Notes under the pieces: generated by a model
The model's input: the letters and a program-made list of their open reading frames with translations, nothing else
Told to the model about the DNA's origin: nothing
Databases searched by the model: none
Part shown: positions 33,201 through 44,804 of the stretch, piece by piece
Layout of the letters: each line of letters starts with the position of its first letter
Position numbering within the stretch: position 1 is the first letter of the stretch
Program-made: the position numbers and the translations under genes
DNA from: Gautieria morchelliformis
Taxonomy: Eukaryota; Basidiomycota; Agaricomycetes; Gomphales; Gomphaceae
Reading direction: 5' to 3'
NCBI GenBank assembly: GCA_015179125.1
Contig: WHVA01000050.1
Span: forward strand, 1 to 64,000
Length of the DNA stretch: 64,000 nt

Positions 33201-35121
33201 CCTTCATTTTGCAAGTCCAGCCTCTGGAGAGCGCCTTTTCTTGCGAACCCTCCTTACAGTTGTCAGAGGCGCAACATCATTTGAGGAGCTTAGATCATTT
33301 GATGGTGACCTTTGTCCTACTTACAAGGCTGCATGCCTGGCAAGGGGCCTGTTAGAATATGATTCAGAGTGGACACAGTGTCTTCAGGAGGCTGCACATG
33401 TACAAACAGGTTTCCAGCTCAGGAGGTTATTTGTCACTATTCTCCTTTGGTGTAACCCTGCTCGGCCTGCTCAAATCTGGGAGGAGTTTCAGGAGCGTAT
33501 TTGTGATGACCTGGAGTATCAGCTTCAAAATAGGCATGGCATTCACCATCCTACCAATGATCAAATCTATGACTTTGGTCTCTTTCTCATTGACAAGATC
33601 ATACGTCAGGGGGGGAAGTCTCTGGATGAGTTCCCAGATATGCCACAGATAATGGGGCACTGGGAGGGATTGGTAGGGAACCGTTGGATAGCTGAGCAGC
33701 GGGACTATGACCCAGCTACAGAGCTGGAAAAAGCCGCCACCAATATTGACAAGCTTAATGCGGAACAGAGGCGTGTCCATGATGAGATCCTCCATTCAGC
33801 CATAAATGGAGAGGGTCTTCTGTTCTTTGTCAATGGCCCTGGTGGTACAGGCAAAACTTTTACCTGGAACACCCTGGCTCATTCTATCAGAGGAAGGGGT
33901 CTTATTGTCCTATGCATTGCATCTTCAGGAATTGCAGCATTGCTTCTGATTGGGGGCAGAACTCACATGCTATGCTCAAGATTCCAATTCTGATTCATGA
34001 GGGTTCTCTATGTGACATCAAAAGAGGCTCGCCATTGGCAGAACTTCTCAAGCAGGTCCATTTGATCATATGGGATGAGGTGCCTATGCAGCATCATCAT
34101 GTAGTTGAAGCTGTCGACAGAACCTGCAGGGATGTCCTAGAGCGTCCAGATCGTCCATTTGGTGGTATTACTGTGGCTTGGGGTGGGATTTCCAGCAAAC
34201 TCTGCCTGTCGTTCCTCGAGGTAACAAGGAGGAGATGTGGGTGCTTCTATCCAAAGATCTCCTTTGTGGCATCATGTCAAGGTCCTCCATCTTACTCAAA
34301 ATATGCGGGTCGACCCTCATGATCCCCAGAGTGAACAATTTGCTCAGTGGCTCTCTGATGTTGGTCAGGGAAAGGATCTCCCTTTGGACAATTCATTGAC
34401 ACTTCCTCAGCACATGATCTGTGGACCACAGGTGTCAGATCTCATTGCAGCTATCTATCCTAACATTGGTACTGGGGAGGCACTCCAAGACAATACTTTT
34501 GGAACGTGCCATCCTTTGCCCTCGCAATATGGAAATGGATGAGATTAATGCTGAGTGCTCAATGTATTCCCTGGGGAGGAGCGTCTCTATCCCAGTGCAG
34601 ACTCAGTCAAAGGAAATGAAGATGGCAACGTGTATCCTGTGGAGTATCTCAACTCACTCAACATGGGTGGGCTTCCTCCATCTCAACTCAGGCTTAAACC
34701 TGGAGTGGTACTCATGCTTCTTCGGAATATTGACCTTGGTCGTGGACTCTGCAATGGTACAAGGTTGCGTCTCATCAATATGACCAACAGGGTACTCTTT
34801 GTGAGGATCATTTCAGGACCATTTGCAGGAGAGACTGCATTTATCCCTAGGATTACAGTGACACCCACCTCAGACCAATTGCCATTTGAGCTCCAGCGTC
34901 GCCAGTTTCCTGTCAGGCTGGCCTTTGCCATGACTATCAACAAGTCTCAAGGGCAGTCTCTTGGCACGGTAGGCATAGACTTGCGATACGTGGTATTTTC
35001 ACATGGACAGTTGTATGTTGCAGTGTCAAGAGGCACTAATTGGAACAGAGTCCATATTCTTTTAGGAGGGAACAAAACTTCTAATATTGTATACAAAGAA
35101 GTGTTGCTGAAGCCTGATTAA
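30229..35121 (+). pseudogene. Helitron Rep/PIF1-like helicase, frameshifted
   Basis: Homologous over its length to the intact protein at 20356-25209, starting PSTPERDRQEERALERQ. It keeps the Cys-rich segment (CPKCKAWHW, 31009-31035), the HUH motif (KRGLPHMHLL near 32400), the tyrosine motif (KYIHKYMYKG near 32805), Walker A (GPGGTGKTF near 33840) and IIWDE near 34070. Breaks seen: a frameshift near 30540, an in-frame TGA at 31690-31692, and frameshifts near 33950, 34190, 34235, 34495 and 34550. The Rep half is otherwise open, with a 760-codon frame at 31711-33993. Not expected to give a working helicase. Confidence 0.9.
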
Positions 35122-35219
35122 ATATGTATTTCCATTTGTATTTAATGTATGTAGTTGCATTTCACCAAATAATTCTTTGATTCTATTAACTACCCATGTG
35201 CAATGTTAACCCTAAATAA

Positions 35220-35249
35220 CCCGGTGCGAAGCACGGGTCTATTGGCTAG
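35220..35249 (+). terminator. Helitron 3' end of unit 8 and right edge of the array
   Basis: Hairpin 35220-35237 (7-bp stem with one bulged G), TCTATTGG, CTAG at 35246-35249, then host T. The following sequence TATATTATATACTC has no Helitron 5' end. Confidence 0.8.
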
Positions 35250-35759
35250 TATATTATATACTCATATATGCTGTATTACATAACCACTATGATTATCCTC
35301 CATTGTTGAAATGCTCCGAACCCCCAAAACTTGGTCAACGCTCGCCAACCCCTCCGGTGGCCGCACTGATGACTTACATGCCCATGTGGGCCAGGTGTGC
35401 CGACCACGCCTTGCACCCCCGGCGGTCCTCCAAGCTCCCCTCCTGCGACCGCAGTTAGTCCACGACCATACAACCTGCGCCTCATCCCCACCCCTACAAA
35501 GAGATATGACAACCTGACCTGGCCCAGTCCCAGCGTCAGACGCCAAGAGAGCCCCGACCAGGTTGTGAACATCTTCCATCATGGCCACCCGTGCTCCAGC
35601 CCATGCTCGCGCCTGCACTCAGATCCCTTGACGCCCGACGGACTCATCGACTGAGGATGAGTGCCGAGTCGCGGAAGAACCCCTGCCCGGCCACCCACAC
35701 ACCCCCCTTCAACCCAGTGCGAGCCTCCCCCCCAGTTCTCCACTCCCACCATCTTCGCC
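35250..35759. other. no clear gene
   Basis: Pro/Ser/Thr-rich open frames on the plus strand (for example 35397-35654, ..SPRPYNLRLIPTPTKRYDNL..) could be exons of the next gene. No family recognised. Confidence 0.3.
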
Positions 35760-36403
35760 ATGTCCAAGAAGGGTACGTGTGAGCCTATCTAACCCCGCAT
35801 ATGGTCATGTTGAAGGCCTGATGCGGGGCCATGCACCATGGGGTAAGCCACCACATCGCTCGGCTGCCATGGGGGGCCATGTTGCTAACCACACCCGGTG
35901 AAGTGCTCCGGCGGACCCGTCCCATTAAGACACCACAGACTGATGCCATGAAACGTTCTTCCCGTTTCAGCCGCCTCATGGTGGACCTGGTCATCCGGGT
36001 ACGTATCGCTGGGCCGTTGCCCAGCCCCCCTGCTCACAAGCTTCTCTATGTACAGTGTGAAAGCATCGCAGCCGAAACGGGCTGCTGGCTCTTTTTGGGG
36101 GCCCATCATCCCAGTGCAAGCCTACCACCCATTCACTATGGGAGCCCGAAACTGCGTGAAGACCATATGGCCGGCGCCAATGAGCTTGGCAATGCCTTCC
36201 TCAAGATAGCGATGGCCCTCCGGAGTTCCCGGCGCCAGGAGGCCGTCAATCTCACCCAAAAGCTGAGCAAGCTCGAAGGCCAACACAACCATATCCTCCT
36301 TGAAAAATCACGCACTGACGCACTCCTGGCAGCCTATGAGGCCAAGTATGGTTTACTTGGAGACAGGGTCACATCCAGTGGGCTCCCGGCCCCGTGCGCA
36401 TAG
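35760..36403 (+). CDS. hypothetical protein, probably spliced
   Basis: A possible start ATG at 35760 (MSKK) is followed by a good donor (GTACGT). The open frame 35831-36403 contains RSSRFSRLMVDLVIR, a likely intron (GTACGTATCG...TATGTACAG, about 35999-36055), then CESIAAETGCWLFLGAHHPSA and a helical, coiled-coil-like tail (LTQKLSKLEGQHNHILLEKS). The stop is at 36401-36403. No family recognised. It and the next gene lie between transposons and may themselves be repeat-associated. Confidence 0.35.
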
Positions 36404-36658
36404 CCAGTTCAGGCCGGGTTGGCCCTGAATGCCATCAGGGTAGAAACATAGCATTTCAGATCAAAGAAACAAAATATTGCCAATAAAAAACTATTTATAA
36501 TTGACCCTGTGTGATCATCCATTCCTAAAGGTGATTGCCGCCTCCTACACATGTACATGATCCGTATCAACCATTCAGGGTGAGCCACTCCATGACCGAC
36601 CCCTCACCTCTACCCTCCATATCCCCTCGAACGCGTTGCCCAACCCACCGCCCCCACC

Positions 36659-38329
36659 ATGTATCCACTTGAAGACCTCGAGTCCCAAGTTGTGCGCGCA
36701 CGCTTGCACCTGACGCGTGCGCAGGAGAGGAAAAGACGTCGCCTCAAAGGTGGCTCACAAAGTACGTCCCCTCGCTCCCAGTGGGGTTCACCAGCCTGCT
36801 GAAAGGAATCCTGGTCCATCGCCTGCAGGGGCAGTCGACGCTGCAGCCAACCATCTCGCCTCTGTTCAAACGGCATATGCGGAAGCTGCACAAGCCCTCA
36901 AGAGCCCACCCTCCCCCAGGCCATGTATGACCAGTCATGGTGCCGGTTAGCATTACTCCTCATCTCAGACTTCACGCATTTAACTGTCATCTGGTCAGTC
37001 CATGAAAGCTGTCACCTGTCCCCGGCGAACAAGCCAGCAGGAGAGTCCGCAGGGGAAGGCAAAGAGTCAGCAGGGGAAGGCCGAGAGTCAGCAGGGGAAG
37101 GCACCTCGAGCGTCGGTATGCCACGCAATCTTGTGCCCATCCACAACTTGACACCAGGTCACACAGAGGGCCCTGCCTTTGACGACAGGACACACTGTGC
37201 CAAGTCAGCCATTCCAGTCGCCAACACTGATCTCCCCACACAGACCGCCTCTGCTGGCCTGGGACCAAGTGTCACAGCCCAACACCCATCCCTGGCCCAG
37301 CCCAACATACCCATCCAAACTGGTGCGTCAGACATGATGCCTTGCCCCCAGTCGCCGATGACCTTGGAAAACACCGACAATGACGAAGAGCTGGAGAATG
37401 ACAACGAATATGGACTGGGGCCGAGCCAAGTCACCAAAAGACGTAAGGGAGCTCCGAATACCTCACCTGGTGCGCATCTGACGCGCTCTTGCCCTTTTGC
37501 AGAGGCTGGGCCCCCCCATGCCATTATCATCCCAGAGCTTGAAAAAGATGCAGCAGACCTCACACTTTGGACATGTAAGGCCAGACCTCCCTGCCCCCAC
37601 CACATTGACACATTACTGTTCATAGTGAAAGGCGTGCATGCGATCCAGAAATTTGTGACTGACCTGAATAGGCCGGAACCGAAAGGGGTTACTATCCCTG
37701 CCAAGATCCGTCAGATGGCATGCAGCATACAACAGTTTCTACCCGAAGCGGCACTTACCAGCAGGGATGTATCACGGGCGTTCTTGACCACGAGCCATGG
37801 GAACCTCCTGTGCCCCTTGCACGCGAAGTTTGCCAAAAAACGCACGGTTTTCGAGGCCGGCGCTCGCGGGTACTGGGTCACAGGAATGGACCCGTCTGGT
37901 CCCTCTGTTAACAGAACCAAAAGGCAGGCCAAACCTCGCGTGGAAGGGTTCTGCCACTGCGGCTGCAAGGAAGATGCCGTATTGTTTGAGTTTGCCATGT
38001 GGAAACGGTGGGAAGTACTCGCCTTTCCGTCGGACACCGTGGAGTCCCAGACCGAGTCCCTACGTGGGCAAGTCATGGATCCACGCATGCGGATGTTTGT
38101 CAAGGCGGCCTACGAACGAGACACGGGCTTGGTGCTAGAGGACTGGTGGGCCGGCCGATTGACCCAGGCAGAAGCTGCGCGGGCCCGATTGGAAAAGGTG
38201 AGAGAGCACTGCACGATGAAACTCGCGATGCTCTCGCCCGAATTGGAAGTTGAAATCAACGTAAGTTGCAATCAAGCCCCACATGGATGGCGCACCTCAC
38301 GTACCAATCGACAGTCCGCCCCTGCCTGA
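36659..38329 (+). CDS. hypothetical protein, five exons suggested
   Basis: Start MYPLEDLESQVVRARLHLTRA at 36659. Introns suggested by GT..AG sites and frame: about 36769-36829, 36948-37000, 37443-37502 and 38261-38314 (53-61 bp). The product has a low-complexity GESAGEGKE repeat (37042-37100), acidic Asp/Glu/Asn stretch (37370-37410), and a better-conserved-looking C-terminal half (HIDTLLFIVKGVHAIQKFVTDL..., GFCHCGCKEDAVLFEFAMWKRW, then a basic helical segment). The Cys-His cluster near 37950 could bind a metal. No family recognised. Confidence 0.45.
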
Positions 38330-38399
38330 TTCCTGGTCAAATCAGCGACCTGGGTTTGTTTGCTAAATTGGCTCGCATAAATACCAGGTAGTCCATGTG

Positions 38400-38530
38400 A
38401 CATGCTGTCGCACATACCTCACTCAATAAATCAATCATTGATGACCGCTGACCTGTAGTACATGAGACATCCTGTGGAACATACCTCACAATAAATCATT
38501 CACTGTTGTCCGCTGACCTGCATGCGGCAC
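38400..38530 (+). repeat. short tandem duplication with AATAAA signals
   Basis: Two copies of about 67 bp (CACATACCTCACTCAATAAATC... CCGCTGACCTG) just after the hypothetical gene. Each contains AATAAA, so they may serve as its polyadenylation region. Confidence 0.5.
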
Positions 38531-38929
38531 ATACAATAAGGCCGCCGCCTGCCAAGCCGGATAACGCGTGTTCAGGCGCAGATATCCGTGAATAATAGTG
38601 CCAAAGGTCTTGCTGCCTGAGAGCAGCAAGACACACTGCAACGCCCGGTGCCTCACCGCAAACGTGCGAAACTGTAATGGTCACGTGACACCGCGGGGAT
38701 GCGCGCGCGTTGTTTGTTCCTGTTAACTGGAGGAGTCCTACTTAGTATCGACTTGATGTTCCTGGACTGACATGAGGTACGTGCCGGGAGGGCCATGCCA
38801 TTGAATCGCTCTTCCACCAATTGAAGGGGTGATCACGCAGGAAACGTTCACCTTGGAAGGCCCCAGCCAGGTGCGCTGTTCAGGGTGTATTTCGTGTATT
38901 TGCGCGCTGACGGATGTACGTATGCATGG

Positions 38930-40680
38930 GCACTATGTACTATGCTCTATGTGCAGCAGAGGATCACCCACCAGATACGCCTCCACCGGTCGGATCCACG
39001 TACGGTCGCGGACACTGGCCGGGCACTGTGAGTGGTTGCGGCGGCAAACAGAGCCTGGGCACCGTATGTGCATGCGGCCGCCGACGGTGGCCGTACACCG
39101 TAACTGGAGCCGCGGTGAGTTACGGTGCCTGTGCACCATCCGTGGAGTCAGTGGAGGCGACAGACGGTGCTTGTGTACCGTATGTCCATGCGGTCGCGGA
39201 CGGTGCATGTGCACCGTAAGGTGAGAGCGGACAGACGGTCCTGGTGTACCGTATGTCCATGCGGTCGCGGACGGTGCATGTGCACCGTAAGGTGAGAGCG
39301 GACAGACGGTCCTGGTGTACCGTATGTCCATGCGGTCGCGGACGGTGCATGTGCACCGTGAGGTGAGAGCGGACAGACGGTCCTGGTGTACCGTATGTCC
39401 ATGCGGTCGCGGACGGTGCATGTGAACCGTAAGGTGAGAGCGGACAGACGGTGCTTGTGTACCGTATGTCCATGCGGTCGCAGACGGTGGATGTGCACCG
39501 TGAGTTGACAGCGGACGGTGGATGTGCACCGTAAGCCCAGAGGGGACATACGGTGCTTGTGTACCGTATGTCCATACGGTCGCGGACGGTGCATGTGCAC
39601 CGTGAGCTGACAGCGGACGGACGGTGTATGTCCACCATACGTGGCAGCGGCCGCGGACGGTGGATGTGCACCGTATGTGGAGGAGGCGGCAAATGGCGCG
39701 TGTGCACCGTAAGCATACGGTGCTTGTGTACCGTATGTCCCAATGGTGGATGTGCACCGTATGCGGACGCGGCCGCGGACGGTGCATTTGCACCGTACGT
39801 GGAGGCGGCGGCAGATGGTGCATTTGCACCATATGTGGACGTGGCGGCAAATGGTGCGTGTTCACCGTAAGCATACGGTGCTTGTGTACCGTATGTCCCA
39901 ACGGTGCATGTGCACCGTTCGGACCGACCGTGCATGTGCACCGGAAGCTCAGAGGGGACGGACGGTGCATTTGCACCGTACGTGGAGGCGGCGGCAGATG
40001 GTGCATTTGCACCGTATGTGGAGGCGGCAGCAAATGGCGCGTGTGCACCGTAAGCATACGGTGCTTGTGTACCGTATGTCCCAACGGTGGATGTGCACCG
40101 TACGTGGAGGCGGCGGCAGATGGTGCATTTGCACCGTATGTGGAGGCGGCGGCAAATGGCGCGTGTGCACCGTAAGCATACGGTGCTTGTGTACCGTATG
40201 TCCGGACGGTGGATGTGCACCGTATGCGGAAGCGGCCGCGGACGGTGTATGAGCACCGTGAGCTGAGAGGCGACATACGGTGCTTGTGTACCGTATGTCC
40301 ATGCGGTGGTGGACGGTCCTGGTGTACCGTATGAGGATGCACCCGCGGACGGTGCATGTGCACCGTGAGCTGAGAGCGGACGGACGGTGTATGTGCACCG
40401 TGAGCTGAGAGGCGACATACGGTGCTTGTGTACCGTATGTCCATGCGGTGGTGGACGGTCCTGGTGTACCGTATGAGGATGCACCCGCGGACGGTGCATG
40501 TGCACCGTGAGCTGAGAGCGGACGGACGGTGCATGTGCACTGTGTGAGGATGCACCCGCGGGCGGTGCATGTGCACCGTGAGTTGAGAGCGGACAGACGG
40601 TGTATGTGCACCGTGAGCTGAGAGGCGACATACGGTGCTTGTGTACCTTATGCGGAGGCGACTGACGGGTCGTGGGCACC
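38930..40680. repeat. hairpin-forming tandem array, 71-bp period
   Basis: More than thirty occurrences of ACGGTGCATGTGCACCGT or close variants (8-bp arms, 2-base loop), alternating with ACGGTGCTTGTGTACCGT-like arms. The clearest part has exact 71-bp steps (GTGAGAGCGG at 39221, 39292, 39363, 39434). Further on, the period changes and GGAGGCGGCGGCA-type spacers appear. Minus-strand frames of 519 and 547 codons (His/Thr/Val-rich) span the array in different phases and are not credible genes. Confidence 0.85.
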
Positions 40681-41690
40681 GTCGGCCGAGAGGCGAGGGG
40701 ACGGTTCAGGTGATCTGTAGGTGTTAGGCGCGTGTTATTAGAATATGCATGTATTTTACAACAGGTTGTACATGTAATTTACAACGGGTTGTACATGTTT
40801 ACAACAGCGGGCGTCTGGTCCCTGCCCCCACGATGCCAAGCCAACCACGTGGATCAGGGGATCGGGTCGGCAAAGGCCGGCGGGTACGCGCCGCATGGTC
40901 ACATACAAATTACGTACATCCTAGGGACGCCCTGGTTCCCGGTGCTTGGACTGCATCAAAGCGTTCGTCAATTCAAAATATTGTATTGCTCAAGTTCCCG
41001 GTTCTTGGACCGCGACGAATGCGTTTACTTGTAGACGGGTGTGGGTCCAGCTCCACATCTGGCCTACTTAACACTCGACGTGCTTCGCAAGGAAGCTAGA
41101 GAGACCGTGAGACGATCTGTGGGCCCCCAAAATTCAACTTGAAGCTCACGCTGGTCTTTGTGCCACCGGCCTTGGCTGCTAACGCTGACCGGTTACCACT
41201 AGCCTTCCCAGTGACATTACACCTTGCTTTATGAAATATCAAGTGGTCCTTTTCACATGATGGGCTCTGTATAGACCACAGGTTTAAAATCAAATTTCAA
41301 AGAGAAAGAATAAGTAGTTTAATCTGGATCAAGTAACAATATACCGCCAGTGCAATCTTGCGGCATCAGACGGCCCAGTGGGTCCGATGTTAAACTGTAT
41401 GCTTGAGACATTCACACCTATAGGTCTCGGATGCCTCAAGTTTGGATCGAAGGCCTTTCGTCGATGTACACAATTTGGACATTCGAAGAAATAGGATGTA
41501 TCTGGATATGAAAGCATCAGCGACGATTATGTCTGGGACAAAAGCGAAAAGCGGACTCGCTGCCAACACCCCACGGGACGAACGGCACATCTCGGACGCA
41601 GCGAAACCACGACGCACAAAATGGTGGGGAAGGTTTTGGAACAGCAAATAGTAATATGTAGGACACTTCAATTACTCAGTTACAGCGCGG
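40681..41690. other. no gene recognised
   Basis: A short direct repeat of TTTACAAC.GGTTGTACATGT (40752-40800) is the only structure seen. Small ORFs show no recognisable motif. Confidence 0.35.
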
Positions 41691-41693
41691 CAT

Positions 41694-42250
41694 TCATCTT
41701 TTCCATCGAATAATCACAAATTGCTGCTCTTGTGCCCTCATCCTGAAGATCCGGATTGCGTCCGCATTCTCGTCACAAAAGGGCACGCTCGAGGTGGCGA
41801 CCCACCCCATGGGGTTCACGAGGAGGTAGAAAGGGACTCCGGCAAAGGATGCAGGCGTTTGGCCCATTACAGCGATCCCAACGTTCAAGAACAAAGAGAG
41901 ATACCACGGAAGCGAGGCGTTGCTTGCGAACTCTGTCCTTGATTGGACGTGCGTGAACGTTGAGGAGGGAGTACGGCGTGCAAAGTCGTAACATGGTGAG
42001 GTTAGCGTATGAGAAAGGTAGCAGAGCGACACCCGCATCTATAAACGTGTCCATAACGAGAGAGTCTCGGGAGCAGCATGCTAGCATGCCATACCATATC
42101 AATGTCATCAATATCAAGCGCGGACGACCTGAACCCAGGGTTCATGACAGTGCTGACCCTTCTTCACGACAGGGTCGGCGTCCACGGTAACCGCATACCC
42201 AAGCACGAACCGCGACAGGACCTGAACGGCAAAATTCTGTTCGATCCCCT
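41694..42250 (-). pseudogene. decayed membrane-protein-like remnant, unrecognised
   Basis: On the minus strand two overlapping frames each give hydrophobic stretches: LPWYLSLFLNVGIAVMG and FAGVPFYLLVNPMGWVATS in one, LVMDTFIDAGVALLPFSYA in the other. Upstream is NFAVQVLSRFVLGYAVTVDA. The alternation of frames over 450 bp suggests introns or decay of a multi-pass protein. No family recognised. Confidence 0.3.
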
Positions 42251-42307
42251 CACAATTTCATATATATATCCCGTTGGGCGGAGCACCTAAACCCGACGTC
42301 ACATCTA

Positions 42308-42737
<430 letters not shown>

Positions 42738-43680
42738 GCAGGCCAAGGTGTTGTGGCTCGCGTTTGCGTTTGCGTTTGCGCTCAGGTGCTGCGGCGGGTC
42801 AGGGTGTGCCTGCGGGCACGAGGAATGCAGCGGCGAGTGCGTGAGGGGGGAGCATGTGTGCGTGCGTGGGGGGGTACGTATGGGTAAGGGTAAGGTTACT
42901 GTGGCGGTGGCGGTGGCGGTGGCAGGCGCGGGTAAGGGGGGGCTTGCGGGTGCAGAGTTAGCGGTGGGGGGCGTGTGCGGCGCTGCAGGTGCGGCTGTTG
43001 TTGGCGGCGGCGGCGTGTGTGTGCGGCGGTGCGGGGATGCGCGGTGCGCCAGCGTGCACATGCTCATGTGTCGCACACGTGGCCCCCAGGGGAGAGGCGC
43101 AGCGTCCCCAGCAACCTATCAACCGCACCCGCGTTTTCCAGCCCCAGCCCCGTGCGCCGCTTCGGGGGGATCGTCCCCTCGTCCTCGGGCCCCGCCGCGG
43201 CACTCTCGCGCACACGCTTCCTGTCGACTGAAAGTCGCGCTCGGCGGCGCTGCTGAACTCCCGCGCAGGCACCGTCTTGAAGAACTCCCGCCGCCTGGGT
43301 AGATCGGTATCGTCGCGCGCCCGGCCCCGTCCCCGCGCTCGAAAAACGCGCCCTCCTGCACGCCGAACCACGCCAACGTCCCGGGCCACGCGCGCCGGCT
43401 GCCTATTCTTCTCGAGCTCGGCCCAGGCACACGTCTCGCACGGGCTGTGCGCGTCCTCCGCGGCGAAGGCCCCCGCGTCGCGGTGGGCGTGCGTGTCGTG
43501 CGGGACGGAGCCGCTGTGCGGGGGCGGGCCGCGCGGAACGTGAGGGGCGGGAGGGTGGAGTCTACGGAGCAGCCGGTGGCGCTCGGTCAAAGCCACGGGG
43601 TACTGAGCAACGGCACATACCATCGGGATCGAGAGGGCGGTGGGAGATATGAAGTCTGGGAGGGGTGGCTGTTCGTGTTA
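42738..43680. other. GC-rich unrecognised stretch
   Basis: Strongly GC-rich, with short runs such as GCGTTTGCGTTTGCGTTTGCG-like triplets (42762-42782) and GCGGTGGCG repeats (42900-42925). Long overlapping open frames on both strands follow from the base composition. One minus-strand frame has CETCAWAELEKNRQPARVAR, without an assignable family. Confidence 0.3.
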
Positions 43681-44804
43681 TGTGAGGGGAGGTGAATTGT
43701 TATTTAGAGTGGACATGTAAAATGCATGGTAATACTGTGAAAGATGAGGGTGTGGATGGTGTGGGCAGCAAGGACGGGACGACATGTGCAACGACCATCG
43801 ACAGTACATCGGACGCGCAACCCTCTCTTGGCTGACGGTCCGTCGCGCACAATGGTCTGCGGAGTCTGGATGGACAGGAGTCGCGTGGGAGATCCAGTAG
43901 CAGACTGGTTTGCAGGAGCACGTATATGGGATGGTATCTCGACACTGGATGCTGGAACGAGTCGACCACTGCGGCGTTGGTGTGCAGGACATGGCGGCAC
44001 GTGTGAACGGATGAAGAATGGCGAGGCTGGGCTAACGGCGGCGTAAGGGAAAGGAGATCGCGGGATAGAAAGCGCTGATGCGCACGCCGTGGCATACCGC
44101 GTGGGTGCAGTCCTGGTCCCTTGCGCTGATGCACATGTTGCGGGCGCAACTACGGCTCCACAGAGGTACCAGACGAGACTTCCTTGGACCGAGCACGCTC
44201 AGCGCGTCACAGCCATGGAGACACGTAGGTATGGACCAGCTGCGCGTACGAAGACAGACGTGGAGAGCAATAGCCTTTCCCTTGCCGGGTGAGCAGATGG
44301 AGCCGAGTGTGTGGAAGCCACGCAAAGCCAGTGTACACGTAAGCAGGCCGCGCTCGCGTGGGAAAGCAGTAACGTGTTATACTCACGTGCCAAGAGGTGC
44401 CACGGAACCGGCAGAGCGTGTGGCCCGTGCGCGCCAGGCACCGGCATTCGCCGCCATACTCCCGGAGGAGAGAAAGTACAATGGCGCGGTATTGTGAGTA
44501 GCGGCGCGCAGAGGAAGGATGGAGTGTTCAGAGTTAGTTGTTGATATTCCCGGATTTGCGAGCGGCATCGAGTGACCGCGCAATGCGTAGCTTACAAATG
44601 CGGTAGTTTACATGTATTTGCCCTATCCGTTTGTAACCTGCCACAACACCAAGTCGGTGCTGTCCCCCTCACTTGCGTCCTCTCTCCCCGAAATCGCAAC
44701 ATTAGTGTCCGGAGGGGCTTTAGTCTAGTGTGCGCATGTGGGTGCTCCTGTCCTAGGTCGGTCTATTCATATACACGACCGCCAACTCTTCTGTCGCCGT
44801 AGCC
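43681..44804. other. no gene recognised
   Basis: Several overlapping ORFs of 65-150 codons on both strands, none with a recognisable motif. Confidence 0.3.

Larger units (their letters stand above)
1762..35249 (+). mobile_element. head-to-tail array of eight Helitron-type elements
   Basis: Eight units lie in the same orientation: 1762-5284, 5285-8518, 8519-12286, 12287-15519, 15520-19299, 19300-25388, 25389-28750 and 28751-35249. Each ends with a short GC stem (CCCGCGC-GAA-GCGCGGG or a variant), 7-8 bases, then CTAG. The next unit's 5' end follows at once, usually with a ...GAAAGC..CGGTGGG.GGTTGTGGGCG core. The outer flanks read AAA before base 1762 and T after 35249, which suits Helitron insertion between A and T (known for the superfamily). 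Unit limits are set by eye. Confidence 0.85.
28751..35249 (+). mobile_element. second full-sized Helitron, coding region decayed
   Basis: 6499-bp unit. The 5' end (TCTATAGTATAAAG..GGTGGTTGTGGG) keeps the GCGAGCGGCGCAGCCG segment of the family. The 3' end differs: CCCGGTGC-GAA-GCACGGG, TCTATTGG, CTAG at 35246-35249, then T. The T/C-rich leader contains two tandem duplications: about 28969-29108 with 29110-29250, and about 29845-29930 with 30015-30100. Confidence 0.82.

Noticed and set aside
1762..35249. Terminal inverted repeat DNA transposons as the basis of the array
   Set aside because: No inverted termini or target duplications at unit borders. Hairpin plus CTAG ends and a Rep/PIF1 helicase fit Helitrons.
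38933..40679. Minus-strand frames of 519-547 codons as a large His/Thr/Val-rich protein
   Set aside because: Several frames of the same strand are open across a palindromic tandem array. The repeat simply lacks stops, and there is no splice, start context or domain evidence.
42958..43623. 221-codon minus-strand Arg/Pro-rich protein
   Set aside because: Open frames of similar size overlap on both strands in this GC-rich stretch and no family was recognised.
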